From contig BAAHQB010000157.1 in assembly GCA_054601695.1 (NCBI GenBank), positions 124,001 through 188,000 of the forward strand: a DNA stretch of 64,000 nt, in the 5' to 3' direction. Positions 1-25,715 of the stretch are shown here, in pieces. The position numbers and the translations under genes are program-made. This DNA is from Amorphochlora amoebiformis. Taxonomy: Eukaryota > Cercozoa > Chlorarachniophyceae. Each line of letters opens with the position of its first letter. Position 1 is the first letter of the stretch. Below the pieces are notes generated by a model. The model did no database searches. It saw only the letters and a list, made by a program, of their open reading frames with translations, and had not been told where the DNA came from.

Positions 1-237
1 TTCCCGAAGATTCGAGTGTGTAGGAGAAGTTAGAACGTTCCTAGAAATTTCCAGAGAGTTTTCCTTTATCATTCGTCATAATCCAATAATCCAATAACCC
101 AATAATCCGATAATCCAAGCGGACAACGCTGGACTACTGTACCACTGCGCTACCAGAGTTCATTGCCTACTAGCATGCTACCGGTGGGCTGGACCATACT
201 ACCGGCCTGCCGGACCGCTACACTAACAATATGTATG

Positions 238-357
238 TGTGTATATCTGTATGAGTGTGTATATATGTGTATGAATGTATATATATTATATGTATATATG
301 TACGTGCGTGTATGTGTGTGTATGTGTGTATATACATATATTTATTATATTTATATT

Positions 358-402
<45 letters not shown>

Positions 403-533
403 ACACATGTATACATACATGTTATAGTATTAATTACATGTGTAAATACACCATGAAAATAATTTTACTACTAAGCATTGTTATACGTGTATGTGAAATA
501 TAAATCAATTTGATATATAAGTATAAATAATAT

Positions 534-587
<54 letters not shown>

Positions 588-721
588 CTTCCAGTCGCCC
601 TCGGACTTGTCGTGATCATACCTGAATATACATACATAATTTATGAAAATTATTTTGTATGGTATAAGAACTATATGACATTCGATGTGTATGGATTGCA
701 TTACATATATGTGATACACAT

Positions 722-760
<39 letters not shown>

Positions 761-794
761 TATAAATATATATATATATTATATATTGTGTATG

Positions 795-840
<46 letters not shown>

Positions 841-859
841 TATATATATGTATAAATAT

Positions 860-900
<41 letters not shown>

Positions 901-916
901 TATACACGTGATATAA

Positions 917-951
<35 letters not shown>

Positions 952-1058
952 GTGATATAATATATATATATATATATATAATATATTATGTATGAGTATA
1001 TTCCTACACACACATATATATACATATATACATATATATATATATACATAATACACAC

Positions 1059-1089
<31 letters not shown>

Positions 1090-1313
1090 ATATATATACA
1101 TACATTTTTATATGTGTACATACATACAGATATATATATATATATATACATATCTACATAATATATATATATATGTATGTGTGTGTGTATGTGTATATGT
1201 GTGTATATATTCATATACATACATATTATATACATATATATATATATATAGGTATGTATATATTTATATATATTATATATATATATATATATTTTACTTA
1301 TATTTTAACACAC

Positions 1314-1351
<38 letters not shown>

Positions 1352-1400
1352 AATATTTAATATATATATAAGTGCATATATATATATATATGTGTGTATG
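238..1400. repeat. (TA)n microsatellite block
   Basis: Almost pure TA/CA/TG dinucleotide sequence with short interruptions. Its long open frames translate only as alternating Tyr/Ile/Met/His/Val and are artefacts of the repeat. The same kind of sequence fills most introns and intergenic spaces in the window. No gene is visible; positions 1-237 also hold nothing recognisable apart from a short degenerate repeat of ccaataatcc near 80-118. Confidence 0.95.
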
Positions 1401-1713
1401 TCTTATATATCGCACGAACCCCAACAAGTGAAGTAAGCCATGTACCATTAATATTCGAATCTGCCAAACAAGATGTTCGTAGTTGAATCTTAGTATTTGG
1501 TTTTGGCATTAATATTGGATTTTGGCCTTAAAACAGCCTTGAAAACAAGTTTCACCTCATCTCTCAAGCCGTATTCCCTCTCGTCCGCCTAAAGTGTTAT
1601 CGACGAAACAAATACTTGAGGTTAGTTGAGGAGAGTTCAAGCAGATTAACGGAGAGATTTTCGGTTTAATTTATTATTTTTTGGCATTTTAACCTGGGAT
1701 TGGGCTTTGTCGA
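1401..1713. other. unique sequence, no gene recognised
   Basis: About 310 bases of normal composition between two TA blocks. I found no exon here with both splice sites and a protein-like translation. It borders the left arm of the inverted repeat that begins at 1714. Confidence 0.5.
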
Positions 1714-1748
1714 TTGAGATGATTAGGTCGCCTATCATGTAGTCGTCC

Positions 1749-1811
<63 letters not shown>

Positions 1812-1936
1812 CATATATATCGTATATGGAAAAATATATGCATATATTTTTGTGCATATTATTATGTATATATTTAATACACACAATTCATATGCATATA
1901 TTTAAATATGTATGCATACACACATATATATGTACA

Positions 1937-2011
<75 letters not shown>

Positions 2012-2287
2012 GTATGTGCATACATGCATACAGGTACACACACATACATATACATATATATATATATATATATATATTTATACATATATATGTATATATA
2101 TATTTATATATATACATATATATATATATATATGAATTATATATATATATATATGAATTATATATATATATATATATATATGAATTGTATGTATAAAATA
2201 TATCAATATACATAAATAATATGCAAAAAATATACGAAAAATATACGCATATATTTTTTCATATACGATATATATATATACACATAC

Positions 2288-2326
<39 letters not shown>

Positions 2327-2370
2327 AGGATATAAGGACGACTACATGATAGGCGACCTAATAATCTCAA
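1714..2370. repeat. foldback (long inverted repeat) element 1
   Basis: The left end (1714-1750) reads ttgagatgattaggtcgcct followed by atcatgtagtcgtcct. The right end (2335-2370) is its near-perfect reverse complement. The match continues inward through the TA-rich arms: the unusual segment around 1825-1885 (cgtatatg, aaaaatatatgc, catattatt) reappears inverted around 2210-2270. The arms are about 300 bp and the centre is a TA tract. This is a large cruciform-capable palindrome, either a foldback/MITE-like element or an inverted duplication. No transposase is visible. Confidence 0.85.
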
Positions 2371-2448
2371 TATATATGTATATGTAAATTGAGGTATAAT
2401 ATATATTTTATCCATATTATGCTACGTGTAATATGTATATATACCTAT

Positions 2449-2513
<65 letters not shown>

Positions 2514-2568
2514 TATATGTGTGTGTGTGTGAGTTACATATATGCGTGTGTGTTATACGTACATATGC

Positions 2569-2626
<58 letters not shown>

Positions 2627-2633
2627 TTTTAAC

Positions 2634-4489
<1,856 letters not shown>

Positions 4490-4503
4490 GAACTATCCAT
4501 GTG

Positions 4504-5065
4504 ATGTCCGCTCGATTTTCTGGGTTCCGAACTTCCGGCGGTCGATCGGCACCCAGGGTTTGGATTCCGAAAGCTATTGAGATGACGATGAGCCGTGTGG
4601 GGATTGTTAAGGATCCCCAGCCACCCCGGAGGTTCGATGAAGTGGAAAAACGGTAAAAAGCCTGACGAATTCAACGTCAATGGCTACCCAATCCGATTCT
4701 AAACGAGAGGTCGGTCATGGAGTTAGGGGGAGATCGAGAGGTAGGAGGTGTATCGGAACTTGTGGCAAGTTGTGGGTCCCAGGCGGTGCAACGGCCGTGT
4801 GGGAAGGTAGAGTGGTTAGCCCTTGAGAGATAAGTTACTACCAAAAACTCATGTATATGTGTATGCTTTTTGTTGTAATAGGTATAGTTTGGATGTACTT
4901 ATAATGTTATATATACAATATTATACACTATTGTAAAAGTGTGATGTAATATATATATATATATATATATACATATATGTATATATAGATTTATAAATAT
5001 ACATTTATATATATATATATATATATTTTTATATATATATGTATATATTATATATGTGTATACAT

Positions 5066-5134
<69 letters not shown>

Positions 5135-5157
5135 AATTATAATATAATGTACATAAA

Positions 5158-5193
<36 letters not shown>

Positions 5194-5251
5194 CATATGT
5201 ATATAAAATAATATATATATATATATATTTATATTAAATCCATAATTTATG

Positions 5252-5310
<59 letters not shown>

Positions 5311-5389
5311 TAATATATATGTATATATATACATATACATATATAAATATACATATATATATATATATATATGTATGTATATATACAGG

Positions 5390-5431
<42 letters not shown>

Positions 5432-5467
5432 GATAATATAGAATAAGATGCTATAATATAGTACAAT

Positions 5468-5506
<39 letters not shown>

Positions 5507-6498
5507 ATATATATATATATATTATATTACATTATATTAATGTTATTTAGATCATACTAGTCTATTGAATTACACGATATAATATAGACTAATATGATAT
5601 GATCTAATGTAATACAATATAATGTAATGTAATATAATATAATATAATATAATATAATATTATATAATATAATATAATAAAATATAATATAATATAGTCA
5701 TTATGATCATGTAATATTAATGCAATATATAAAATATAATACGGTAAAATATAATATAATATAATATAAAATAATATAGTATTAGTGTAATATAATATAA
5801 AATATAATATAATCTAATATAATAATATTAGCATAATAAAATATAATATAATATAATATAATATAATATAATATTATAATATATTATAATATAATATAAT
5901 ATAATGTAATACAACACTAATATAATATAATATAATTTTATATAATATAACTTATGATTATATAATATAATATAATACATACTCAATATAATACATATAA
6001 TTACAACAAAATTTTACATAATAATGAGTATAATATATTAAAACACTTTGATATTATAGTATTATAAAATATTAATCTACAACGACCAAATAGTACTACT
6101 ATTGAATGATAATGTTGTATCATAACTCATAGTTTGAATGATCCAGGTATGTGTTTTTATATATAGTTATATATTTAGTATTAATGTATTTATATACATG
6201 TATATATATATATACATATATATATATAATATTATACATATCTATTATATATATATATATATTATATATCTGGTATATATATCGACCAAATAGTACCTAG
6301 AGTACAACTATTGAATGATAATATTGTATCATAACTCATAATTTGAATGATCCGAGTATGTGTTTTTATATATAGTTATATTTAATATAGAAAAATATAT
6401 AAATGTATATATATATATACGTATATATATACATATATTTATATATATATATATTATATATATATATATATATGTAGATACATATATATATATACTAG

Positions 6499-6554
<56 letters not shown>

Positions 6555-6564
6555 TTATATACCC

Positions 6565-6624
<60 letters not shown>

Positions 6625-6958
6625 GTATATGTGTATACTAGATCTATGCAAGTAGTGATATATACGATATATCTGACACAAGTTAACGTTCCATACAATA
6701 CGATCTGTCTGGACAAGTGAAACGCCGTGATATAAAAAGAAACTAACCCCAGATTTTCCGGCGCTAGCTGGCAGCCTGGTACAGTGCCGTGAAATAGTTT
6801 CTAATAGTTCGAATAGTTACGTTTCAATCTTTCCCAGGTTGAAATGTACGGTAAAAGTGAACTCCTTGAAGGTAATTTTGCTAGGGGTGTCTTTGGATAG
6901 CTTTGGAGTAATAGTTACCTAATGGGATTATTATGCGCATGTATTCAGGTATCAAGAT

Positions 6959-7009
<51 letters not shown>

Positions 7010-7013
7010 CGTT

Positions 7014-7045
<32 letters not shown>

Positions 7046-7277
7046 TTATATATATGTTAAATAAATACATTCTCACATACCACGATTACCTACAAAACCA
7101 ACATAAATATACCTGCAGCTTGAAAAATATCTCATCAGTGCCGCCTGCAACAGGCTTAGGTTAGGCTACAGACGTGAGGGTTGGATTGGGCATTTTGGAT
7201 ACCTTTCTCCGGCAGTATGTCCACCTGAACACCAATCTTCCCCGATTTTCCGAAACTTACTATCCCGTTCTGAACGG
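4504..7277 (+). CDS. unrecognised multi-exon protein, divergent partner
   Basis: Exon 1 (4504-4652) is an uninterrupted 49 codons starting [20 protein letters not shown], then [20 protein letters not shown], ending EVEK before GTAAAA. Exon 2 (4783-4806) fits in phase (RRCNGRVG). Exon 3 (6753-6778, FSGASWQP) also fits in phase. A later exon at 7216-7277 reads [11 protein letters not shown] then [10 protein letters not shown] and has both splice signals, but the exons between are not resolved because 6837-6869 does not join in frame. The Arg/Ser-rich, acid-poor N-terminus would suit a mitochondrial presequence (inference). I see no domain I can name. The gene converges on the dynactin gene, which ends at 7532. 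Confidence 0.45.
4905..6675. repeat. AT-rich intron with pentamer, (TAA)n and 200-bp tandem duplication
   Basis: This stretch lies between two exons of the plus-strand gene. It holds (TA)n tracts, a degenerate taata/taatg pentanucleotide region (about 5590-5990), (TAA)n at 5282-5312 and 6506-6554, and a direct duplication. The segment starting tcgaccaaatagtac and ending tgtttttatatatagttatat occurs at about 6083-6174 and again at about 6281-6375. No exon was seen. Confidence 0.8.
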
Positions 7278-7531
7278 GTTGTTATTTGAGGAGTCTACTC
7301 TTTCTCTCGTTTCCTCTCTCTCTCTTCTCTCATTTCCGCTCTCTTTTTTCTCTTTTGTGTGTGTGTGTGTGTGTGTCCCTCTCTGTGTGTCTTCTCCCCC
7401 CCCCTCTCTCTCTATAGAGATGTGAAGGCTTACGCTATTTGTTAGCGGTGGTTTTTATTCAAAAACCTTTCTGGATCTACGCTGAATAATAAAACTATCT
7501 TATCCTCAACCCAACACCCTAGTTCTAGACC

Positions 7532-15417
<7,886 letters not shown>

Positions 15418-15777
15418 CTGTGTGATATCTCCCGCGAAAAGATTAGATACTTGGGATATACTAGGAAGATATAATAGTATATCGACAGAGATATCTAAAA
15501 GCTAAAGTTGGAACTTGTCGGCTTTTGTGGCCTCCCGCCACGCAGGTCCGCCCTCATTCCAGGTCCCTAGCCCCTCTCTCCCTTTTCTTCCAACTAAATG
15601 TCGAATGGAAATCGATATCGGTGAAATAGATGTAGGTCTTTCCTAAATTTTTTCCTAATTAAAAATTATAGAACTGTTAATTCATCTCACATTTCTCTCC
15701 ACGCACCTGCTTCCCTACTTACATCAACTCCCGAACCCCTCTCCAAGGCTCTTTAATTCGTCAAAAACTCTCACGGG
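15418..15777. promoter_or_regulatory. divergent intergenic region, DCTN4 / UBL-RPB12
   Basis: About 360 bp between the first recognised DCTN4 exon and the ATG of the plus-strand UBL gene. There is no microsatellite here, unlike most non-coding DNA in the window. It probably holds the 5' ends and promoters of both genes and may include the missing DCTN4 first exon (a minus ATG lies near 15557). No defined promoter element is recognisable. Confidence 0.4.
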
Positions 15778-16350
15778 ATGTCTGGGTGGGGAAATGAGGC
15801 AGCAGAGGGTGGCTGGGGAACCGGGGGTGGTTGGGAGGAGCCGGAGGACAACGGGGGATGGGGCAACGAGAATAAGAATGTTGGATGGGGGGACGAAAAG
15901 GTATGTACAACGCATTCCCGCCATAAATCTTCTGAACTTTCGCATGTATAACAAATATTAGGATAATCGAATGGATGTGGAGGGCAGTGGGGCTGGGGGA
16001 GGGCACGTGGAGAAGAAAAAAGAGGTATTCTCACAGCAGGCTCATAATCACGTGCATCCCTGATCCTATCACTAGCTAACCCACCACCCTAAACCCCCAA
16101 GCCAGCTCCAGTCCACTGCCCCTTATTCCCCTCTGGCTACTGCTTCTCTTCCTCTCCTCCTCCCTGTCTCACACCTTCCTTCCCCCCCCTTAACCTCCTA
16201 AGAATAACACTGTTATATCCCAAACCTAAACCTCAGGTTGTTGGCAAGCCAGGGGCTCCTGAATATATGATTAAGGTGTCTATTCTTTTGTATATATATA
16301 TATATTATATATATAAAAATAATGTATTTATATATATGTGTGTGTGTATA

Positions 16351-16426
<76 letters not shown>

Positions 16427-16430
16427 TTAT

Positions 16431-16469
<39 letters not shown>

Positions 16470-16698
16470 ACACATACATTGTGTGTGTTTATAACTAGGC
16501 ATTATTAACACATACGTATATGTGAATATCAACACATATATTTTACATATATTCGCACACATACGTATTTATTCATAGGTTGATTTTGAGGACAGAGAGG
16601 TCCACATTAACGCCATGGATATGGAGGTATAGGAAGTCTCTGCTAAGTGTATTTGTAACATATTCGTGACATATATGTCAATACGATAGATATTATAT

Positions 16699-16735
<37 letters not shown>

Positions 16736-16762
16736 ATACCTATCGTATATATATATACATAT

Positions 16763-16797
<35 letters not shown>

Positions 16798-16844
16798 CAT
16801 ACATATATATATATATATATATAATATGTATATAAATATACGCC

Positions 16845-16905
<61 letters not shown>

Positions 16906-18042
16906 TTACATGCTTTTATGCGTATAAATCCTAGCCCACCCAAACCAACGTAACCTCAACCCTTGCTGTCCCTAATCAGATCAAGACCACTACTCAACTG
17001 TACACATACCTAACTCGCAAACAAGGACTAACGAACGATTACCGCTTGGCCACTGAGGTTATCTGAATCTCGAACACATACTTTCTCATATGTACATGCA
17101 AATCTCTTGCTTCTCATTCCATCTTTTTTGTCTCGCGCCGTTCTTCGTTCACTCGCCCTCCAACTTTCTCGTTCTATCATCGTCACTCTACTCTTTCTCA
17201 CTGTCTCGCTCTATTCTCCGTGCGATAAATATTGTACGAATTTCTTACTTACATTATCTCTCTCTCTCTCTATGTATGTATGTATTATGCATATAACTTT
17301 TTATTATATATATTATATATATAATATATACATATACATATGTAATGTATAATAGCGATAAAATATGATATATACTCACAATGTATAATAGCGATAAAAA
17401 TATGATTCACTTTTTTTGTATGAAAAAAAGGACGGAGAAGAGGCTCTAGACCGAGAAGAGGACACGGAACTAACTCTTCCCCTCAATCTCATCGTCGAGT
17501 ACGACCACCTGTCATCCGAATCCAATTCACCGTCGAGATTTCATGATACGATTTCCATCTACGCACATATTGTATAATAATATGCATATGAAAACCCATA
17601 TGCTTCGTAGATGCTCATACACATACGTTCGAGAAAACTGAGTAAAGCCTCAAAATGCAAACCTAACTTGAGAATTATTCTCTGTAACCCTAACCCTAAC
17701 GCTAACCCCCTAATACCCGGCGCATAGACCCGAGCCGATTAGCCTGCAAATACAACATGATGGATCGATGATATTACTGGATCAAATAGCGTAAGTTTGA
17801 AACCAATTCGCCTTAGCTATCTCTACACCTGTCCTTATTGTGCCCTCAAAATCTCTTTTTACATATATGTATGTTATGTTGTATTGTATCATATTGATTT
17901 TTATTATATTGTATTATGTTATATTTCATTATGTTGGATTAATTCATTTTAAATTGTATTATAATATATATACATATATATATTATATATATATAATATA
18001 TATATATATGTTTGTGCGTATAAAGCACATACATATGCAGAT

Positions 18043-18073
<31 letters not shown>

Positions 18074-18170
18074 GTGTATAGCACATACATAGGCAGATTT
18101 ATAATGTGTATATGTAAATATATGTGTATATATGTGTATGTGTATACATATATTTATGTAAATCTATATG

Positions 18171-18205
<35 letters not shown>

Positions 18206-18347
18206 GTGTGTGTATGTGTGTATGTGTGTAGTATACATGTGTACATACATTCATGTGGATATATTCGTACATGTTTATTTATGTGTATTATATTTTACTA
18301 TACTACCTTCATTGTCTCATATAACGCTACATTTATTTATTCATATC

Positions 18348-18379
<32 letters not shown>

Positions 18380-18779
18380 TATGCATATATATGTATACAT
18401 GTATATAACATTTTCTTCAATGCAAACTTTGTTATTTAGATATAGTGTATATCATATTTATGTATATATATATATATATATATACATATATATTATATAT
18501 ATATTATTTATTAAATATATCATATATATATATATATATATGTATAAATATATATATTATATATGTACCTAGTTTGAACCTGACGATAGAGCAAGTTTTA
18601 CGAGAGTATAGAAGACGCCCGGGCGGCACTAGCCTCAATGTAATAAACGATTTTTATACACCGGTTTCTAATAGATATTTTCGTATTTGAGTTGAAACGG
18701 GATCCGTATCACGCAAATGATTTGCAAATATGTATGTTCTATCTGTGCATACTGTGTATGATATAAGTTATATATATAT

Positions 18780-18823
<44 letters not shown>

Positions 18824-18890
18824 TAATTGTGTGTGTGTGTGTCTAATATATATGTGTATATGTATATATATATATATATTATATACATAA

Positions 18891-18943
<53 letters not shown>

Positions 18944-19003
18944 TAAATACATATGTGTATATATATATATATCCATAATTGTGTGTGTGTGTTTGTTTGC
19001 GTG

Positions 19004-19061
<58 letters not shown>

Positions 19062-19887
19062 TATAATATTATTACCAGAGCCTAAGCTACGAAGGAAGAA
19101 GACTATCGGAAAACGAAACAATAGGCCAGATAGGCCTCAAAAACAATGATGTATGTGTATCCACTATCTACCCATCTAACAATAATGTATTCATATCGAC
19201 TAAATGATCAGGGTGTATTTACTATCTATTTGAACAACAGTATGTATATCAACTCAAGTGATATATGTACGTTAACTAAAATAATATCATGACCCTAACC
19301 CTAACCCTAACCCTAACCCCTCTCGAAACCGAACCCAAACCCTAACCCTAATCCTAACGTAATTCTGTCCCTAACCCTGAAAATACGGTAATAATCCTAA
19401 CCAAAGCCGAAATCTAATCCCAACCCTAACCCCTTAACGTAACCCTAATCCTAACCCTGACCCTAACGTAACCCTAGTCCTAATCCTAACGTAACCCTAA
19501 ATCCTAACCCTAAATCCTAACCCTAGCCCAAACCCTAAATCCTGACCCTAACCCTAACCATAACCCCAACTCTAACACTAAACTCTATAACCCTAAATAA
19601 TCCTAAAATAAAACCTTAACCCTAACTCGAACCATACCCTAACCCCAACCTAGCCTAACCCCAACCCTAGATAATAGCCCTAAACCAAACCGTAACACTA
19701 ACCCTAACCCAAACCCTAACCCTAACCCCTCACTCTAAGCCTAACCCTAACCCTAACTGAATGTATGTAGATTTAAATCTCAAGCTCGCGCATACACCTT
19801 TTTATGTGCAATAGATGAATAAATATTTACATGTGTGTTTTCATAAATATGTGTTTATATGTTGATATAATATATGTGTATACGTAC

Positions 19888-19944
<57 letters not shown>

Positions 19945-19999
19945 CATGTATCTACATATAAATATGTGTTTAATGTTGATATAATATATGTATACGTAC

Positions 20000-20089
<90 letters not shown>

Positions 20090-20095
20090 TATATT

Positions 20096-20139
<44 letters not shown>

Positions 20140-20323
20140 TATATATATATATATTATATACGTATCATAGATATGAAATCAAAAATATGTAACCACGTAT
20201 ATATATATATGTATATATATAATATACATATATATATGTATATGTATGTATGTATGTATATATTATATATGTATGTATATATATATATAGTACATATAAT
20301 ATATGTATATATATATATATAAT

Positions 20324-20356
<33 letters not shown>

Positions 20357-20370
20357 CATATATGTGTATG

Positions 20371-20410
<40 letters not shown>

Positions 20411-20555
20411 TACATATACATATATAACATATATATATATATATTATTTATAAATGTATATATATATATATGTACGATACATACGTACGCACATACATTA
20501 CTTGCGCACATATATATAACCCCGTAAACATATATACATATACAATATATATATA

Positions 20556-20606
<51 letters not shown>

Positions 20607-21288
20607 GGTCCTACTCGGAGAATTTAGTGTAAGCATCGTGGACAATGAATGCAACAAAACCGAAGAAGTCAACTAAACCTATTCTTACCCTAACCATAAT
20701 CTTAACCCTAACCTCGAAACTAGAAGTCCACCAATCAATCTTATTCCGAGGATCCAACCCCAACCTTACATCAAGATCGAATCCCACCCGTAACCCAATC
20801 GTATCTCTCAGCCGAAATTCAATTTCGAATAAGAGGCCGAAGCGAAATTTAAACAACAGACCCGCTCACCCTAATCCCTAATCTAACCCGACATATGCTT
20901 GACGACTCGAGGAGAAACTTTGACCCGAACCCAAACCCTTACCCTAACCCTGTAATCCCGATCTGGGGCGCGTGAGGAGCTAGGCCTAATATGGTTACTA
21001 TAGGTGAAAGTGTATGCGTATGACGGTCCGAGCGACCTGTTGCGTAAGTTTCTCGACAAGACTCGGAGGTGTAATCATTATGGAAGCAGGTATGCAAGTT
21101 TTCTACTTAAATGTCACATGATTTGCCCGCGGATGCGAATGAATACATATGTGTGTGGTGTGGATGGTCTAGTTTGCTGTTTGAGGGCAAGGAGTTAGAT
21201 GTATCGGGAGATGGAGAGGAACAATCACTATTTGCTCTCAAGGTATTCTTTTATGTATATACCCATGCGTATTTATAATATATTATAT

Positions 21289-21360
<72 letters not shown>

Positions 21361-21379
21361 GTATGTATATATATATATG

Positions 21380-21477
<98 letters not shown>

Positions 21478-21558
21478 ATATATATATGTATATCTATTAT
21501 ATAGGAGTACGTATACTGTAAATGTATATACATGTTCTGTTACATATTTGTAGATAAA

Positions 21559-21625
<67 letters not shown>

Positions 21626-21813
21626 ATGTATATTATGATTTATATATATATTTAGGGTATAAATACATATATATATATATTTATATATATATATATATGT
21701 ACATACATACATATGTATACATATATACATATATGTACATACATACATGTATATATATATATATACATGTAAATATGATATATACATATATAAAAATATA
21801 TATACATACATAC

Positions 21814-21874
<61 letters not shown>

Positions 21875-21903
21875 ACGGTGTACATACATGCATATGTTAT
21901 ATT

Positions 21904-21951
<48 letters not shown>

Positions 21952-22151
21952 TGTATGTACGTATATGCGTATATATATATGTATGATACATACATGTAAT
22001 ATAGATTCGAGAGAAGTCGCAGGTGACATATCGGTCTGCCGAGTTTCCGATCAAGCTCAAGGACACGAAATTTAATATTGAGGAGGACCTGGTAAATATT
22101 TTTCCACATACACACATATATATATATATGCATATATGTATGTATATATAG

Positions 22152-22213
<62 letters not shown>

Positions 22214-22402
22214 ACGTATGTGTACATGTGAATATAAAGTAATAAAAATACTAACCTTAACAATAATAAAACAATGAATATATCATTTTGAAATTGATAA
22301 TAATAATGATTATTATTATTGTTATTACAATGCTAGCAACAACGAACGATAATAATAATATTCATCATGACAACAGATTTATAAAATATTCCACACACCA
22401 TA

Positions 22403-22443
<41 letters not shown>

Positions 22444-22843
22444 CATCTCAGAAAGTAATGGATCACTTCACAGTTAAGATGTTGAAAAGGTTGTATGTTG
22501 AACGAGCAAGGGAGGAAAAGTAATATATCTTTATATATATATATATATATATATATTTGTATGTATAAATATATATATGTATATATGTATGTAAATATAT
22601 ATATAAATATGTATCTATGTATGCATACAATATGTACATTTTTATATTATATATATATATATATGTATATATACACGTAAGATTTATATATTTTACATGC
22701 ATTAGGGATATGTATTCCCTGGCCGTGGATGACTTCAAACTGATTTTCGGGGAAACTGAGATGAAAGATGAGGATATGGTCATAATCTTATATTTATATT
22801 TCTAAATATATATGTATATATATAATATACATATAGATATTTG

Positions 22844-22890
<47 letters not shown>

Positions 22891-23317
22891 CATAAAATCT
22901 CCAAATAGTTGCGCTGTACTCAGTGGTATTGCACTATATACATGCAGTGAGAAATACATACAGAAGCATTGGATACTTGGACAACAACACTTAGACTTGG
23001 ACACAACCCTTAGGCATAATCCTTAGACACCTTAACAAATTCTTTAAGATTCAAGCCTTAGACACCTTAGCAAAATCTTTAAGATTCAAGACTTAGACAC
23101 GTAGACCCAAGCTTCGGACACCACCTAGACGCAAGTTTTAGACGCGAGTTTTAGACACAAGCCTTAGCAGAAGCCTTGGACGCAAGCCTCAGGAGAGACT
23201 TAGATTAAAGCTTAGGCTTGGGGTCATCAATGTTATGGTAGGGATAAAGTGAGGAATAGATCTAGATGAATACATGGTATATGCGTGAATGGTACACATG
23301 TATGCATAGATGTGTAA

Positions 23318-23357
<40 letters not shown>

Positions 23358-23533
23358 GTGTATATACATGTAGTAGATTATCTATACTATATATACATAC
23401 AGATATATATACGTGTATGTACATAATTTATATATATAGCTCTATCAATTTGGTCAATATAAGCTGAAGAGCTACTCCATTATCCACGTACAACATGAGG
23501 AATCAAAGGTTACATTTATACAAATGTATATAC

Positions 23534-23581
<48 letters not shown>

Positions 23582-23870
23582 TATGTAAATAATATCCATA
23601 ACCCTAACAATATTTCAACTCTAGCCCAACCCTAACCCCCACCTATCGCGGATCCCTTGTCCCAGCTCTAACCAACCCAATAATTGTATCGTAAGCTTGA
23701 GTATGGCTTTAAATATGTAGGTGCATACAAAGTATCGATGTTGGATGTGTGGAGAGCTGGTATGTGTGCATGCGTATATGTATCTCCGTAAGTATGTACG
23801 TGTGTATGTAGGTAGATGTCTATGAATATTTGTATGTATATATATATATATATATATATATTTGTGTGTG

Positions 23871-23915
<45 letters not shown>

Positions 23916-24189
23916 GTATCTATATATATATACATATGTATGCATACATATATATGTATATATAATATGTATATATGTATACGTGTATGCATATGTGTAT
24001 GTATATGACTTGTATGTGTATATGTGTTATGTTTATATATGTGTATATGTATTTTGTAATGTATTGGATATGTATGTGTATTCATATATGAGTCTGGTGT
24101 ATAAATATGTATGTATATATTTATAATATATGTATGTATACATATATATATATATATGTCTGTGTGTGTGTGTATGTATATATACATAC

Positions 24190-24226
<37 letters not shown>

Positions 24227-24264
24227 TATACACAGATGTTACATATGTGTGTATGTATGTATGT

Positions 24265-24302
<38 letters not shown>

Positions 24303-24783
24303 GCATATATATATATATATATACATATAATCGAATGTACTTTCTGTGTATGTGTATTTTATAAATATTTACATACATGCATACATGTATGTATGTACAT
24401 ATATATATATATATATATATATAAATATATATGTGTATGTATATATGTATGTATACATATACCATAATACAACTGTAATGGAATAATACCATATAATAAT
24501 ATAAAATGTGTAACTAGGTTGCTTTACGTCCTAGCGACGCTATTCGTTGTCGCCACTGTGGAGGTATACTTTCGAATTTAATTTGGGTTATTCTAATATT
24601 GTATATAAATTATACGTGTATTTATTAAGTATTAGGCCATACTTTCGAATCTAGTAGTTAGACTTCTGTACTTGCATGTTTGATGAGAGAATACTTGTGT
24701 GATTAATTAGGCTCTCTTTGAGTATTTTTAATACGTATAAATATGTGTATACATTGTGCAAGGTGTATTGATATTTGTATACA

Positions 24784-24826
<43 letters not shown>

Positions 24827-24914
24827 TCTACACGTATTCAATTTGGTTATTAGTCTTCAGCTACGTATCTTGCATGTGCATTAATGTAACATGATTTACA
24901 ATACATAACATATT

Positions 24915-24965
<51 letters not shown>

Positions 24966-25101
24966 CATACTTATATAAATATATATAAAGTATATATGTA
25001 TACAATTATTATATGTGGATGTGTGTAAAAAAGTTGATGTATAATCAATTCGGATATGTATGTATATCTATATATATATATATATACATATAAATATATG
25101 T

Positions 25102-25159
<58 letters not shown>

Positions 25160-25335
25160 AGTATTAGACATGTATGTATGTATAAAGGTTTCCATTGATA
25201 GATATAATACTATGATCTAATACAGGATTATACAATTTAATCTGGTATAATATTACATAATACCATACAATACAATATAGGATATAAAAACTTCCAACGT
25301 ATATATATATATATATATATATATAAAAACATAAA

Positions 25336-25393
<58 letters not shown>

Positions 25394-25426
25394 TATATAA
25401 CATTTGTATTATATATATGTATTATG

Positions 25427-25459
<33 letters not shown>

Positions 25460-25504
25460 TATGTATATATTATATATATACACACAAATCTAATGCATTT
25501 CTAC

Positions 25505-25555
<51 letters not shown>

Positions 25556-25608
25556 GGTATATATATATATAGATATTATATTATATGTATGTAAAATTTA
25601 TATGTATG

Positions 25609-25654
<46 letters not shown>

Positions 25655-25671
25655 ATATATATTATAGTGTA

Positions 25672-25715
<44 letters not shown>

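Noticed and set aside
238-1360. Many long Tyr/Ile/Met/His frames on both strands, here and across the window
   Set aside because: They are translations of (TA)n, (CA)n and (TG)n microsatellites; all frames are open because the repeat lacks stop codons in most phases.
19291-19762. A true chromosome end (telomere)
   Set aside because: The array is degenerate, is bounded by gene exons on both sides and lies inside an intron.
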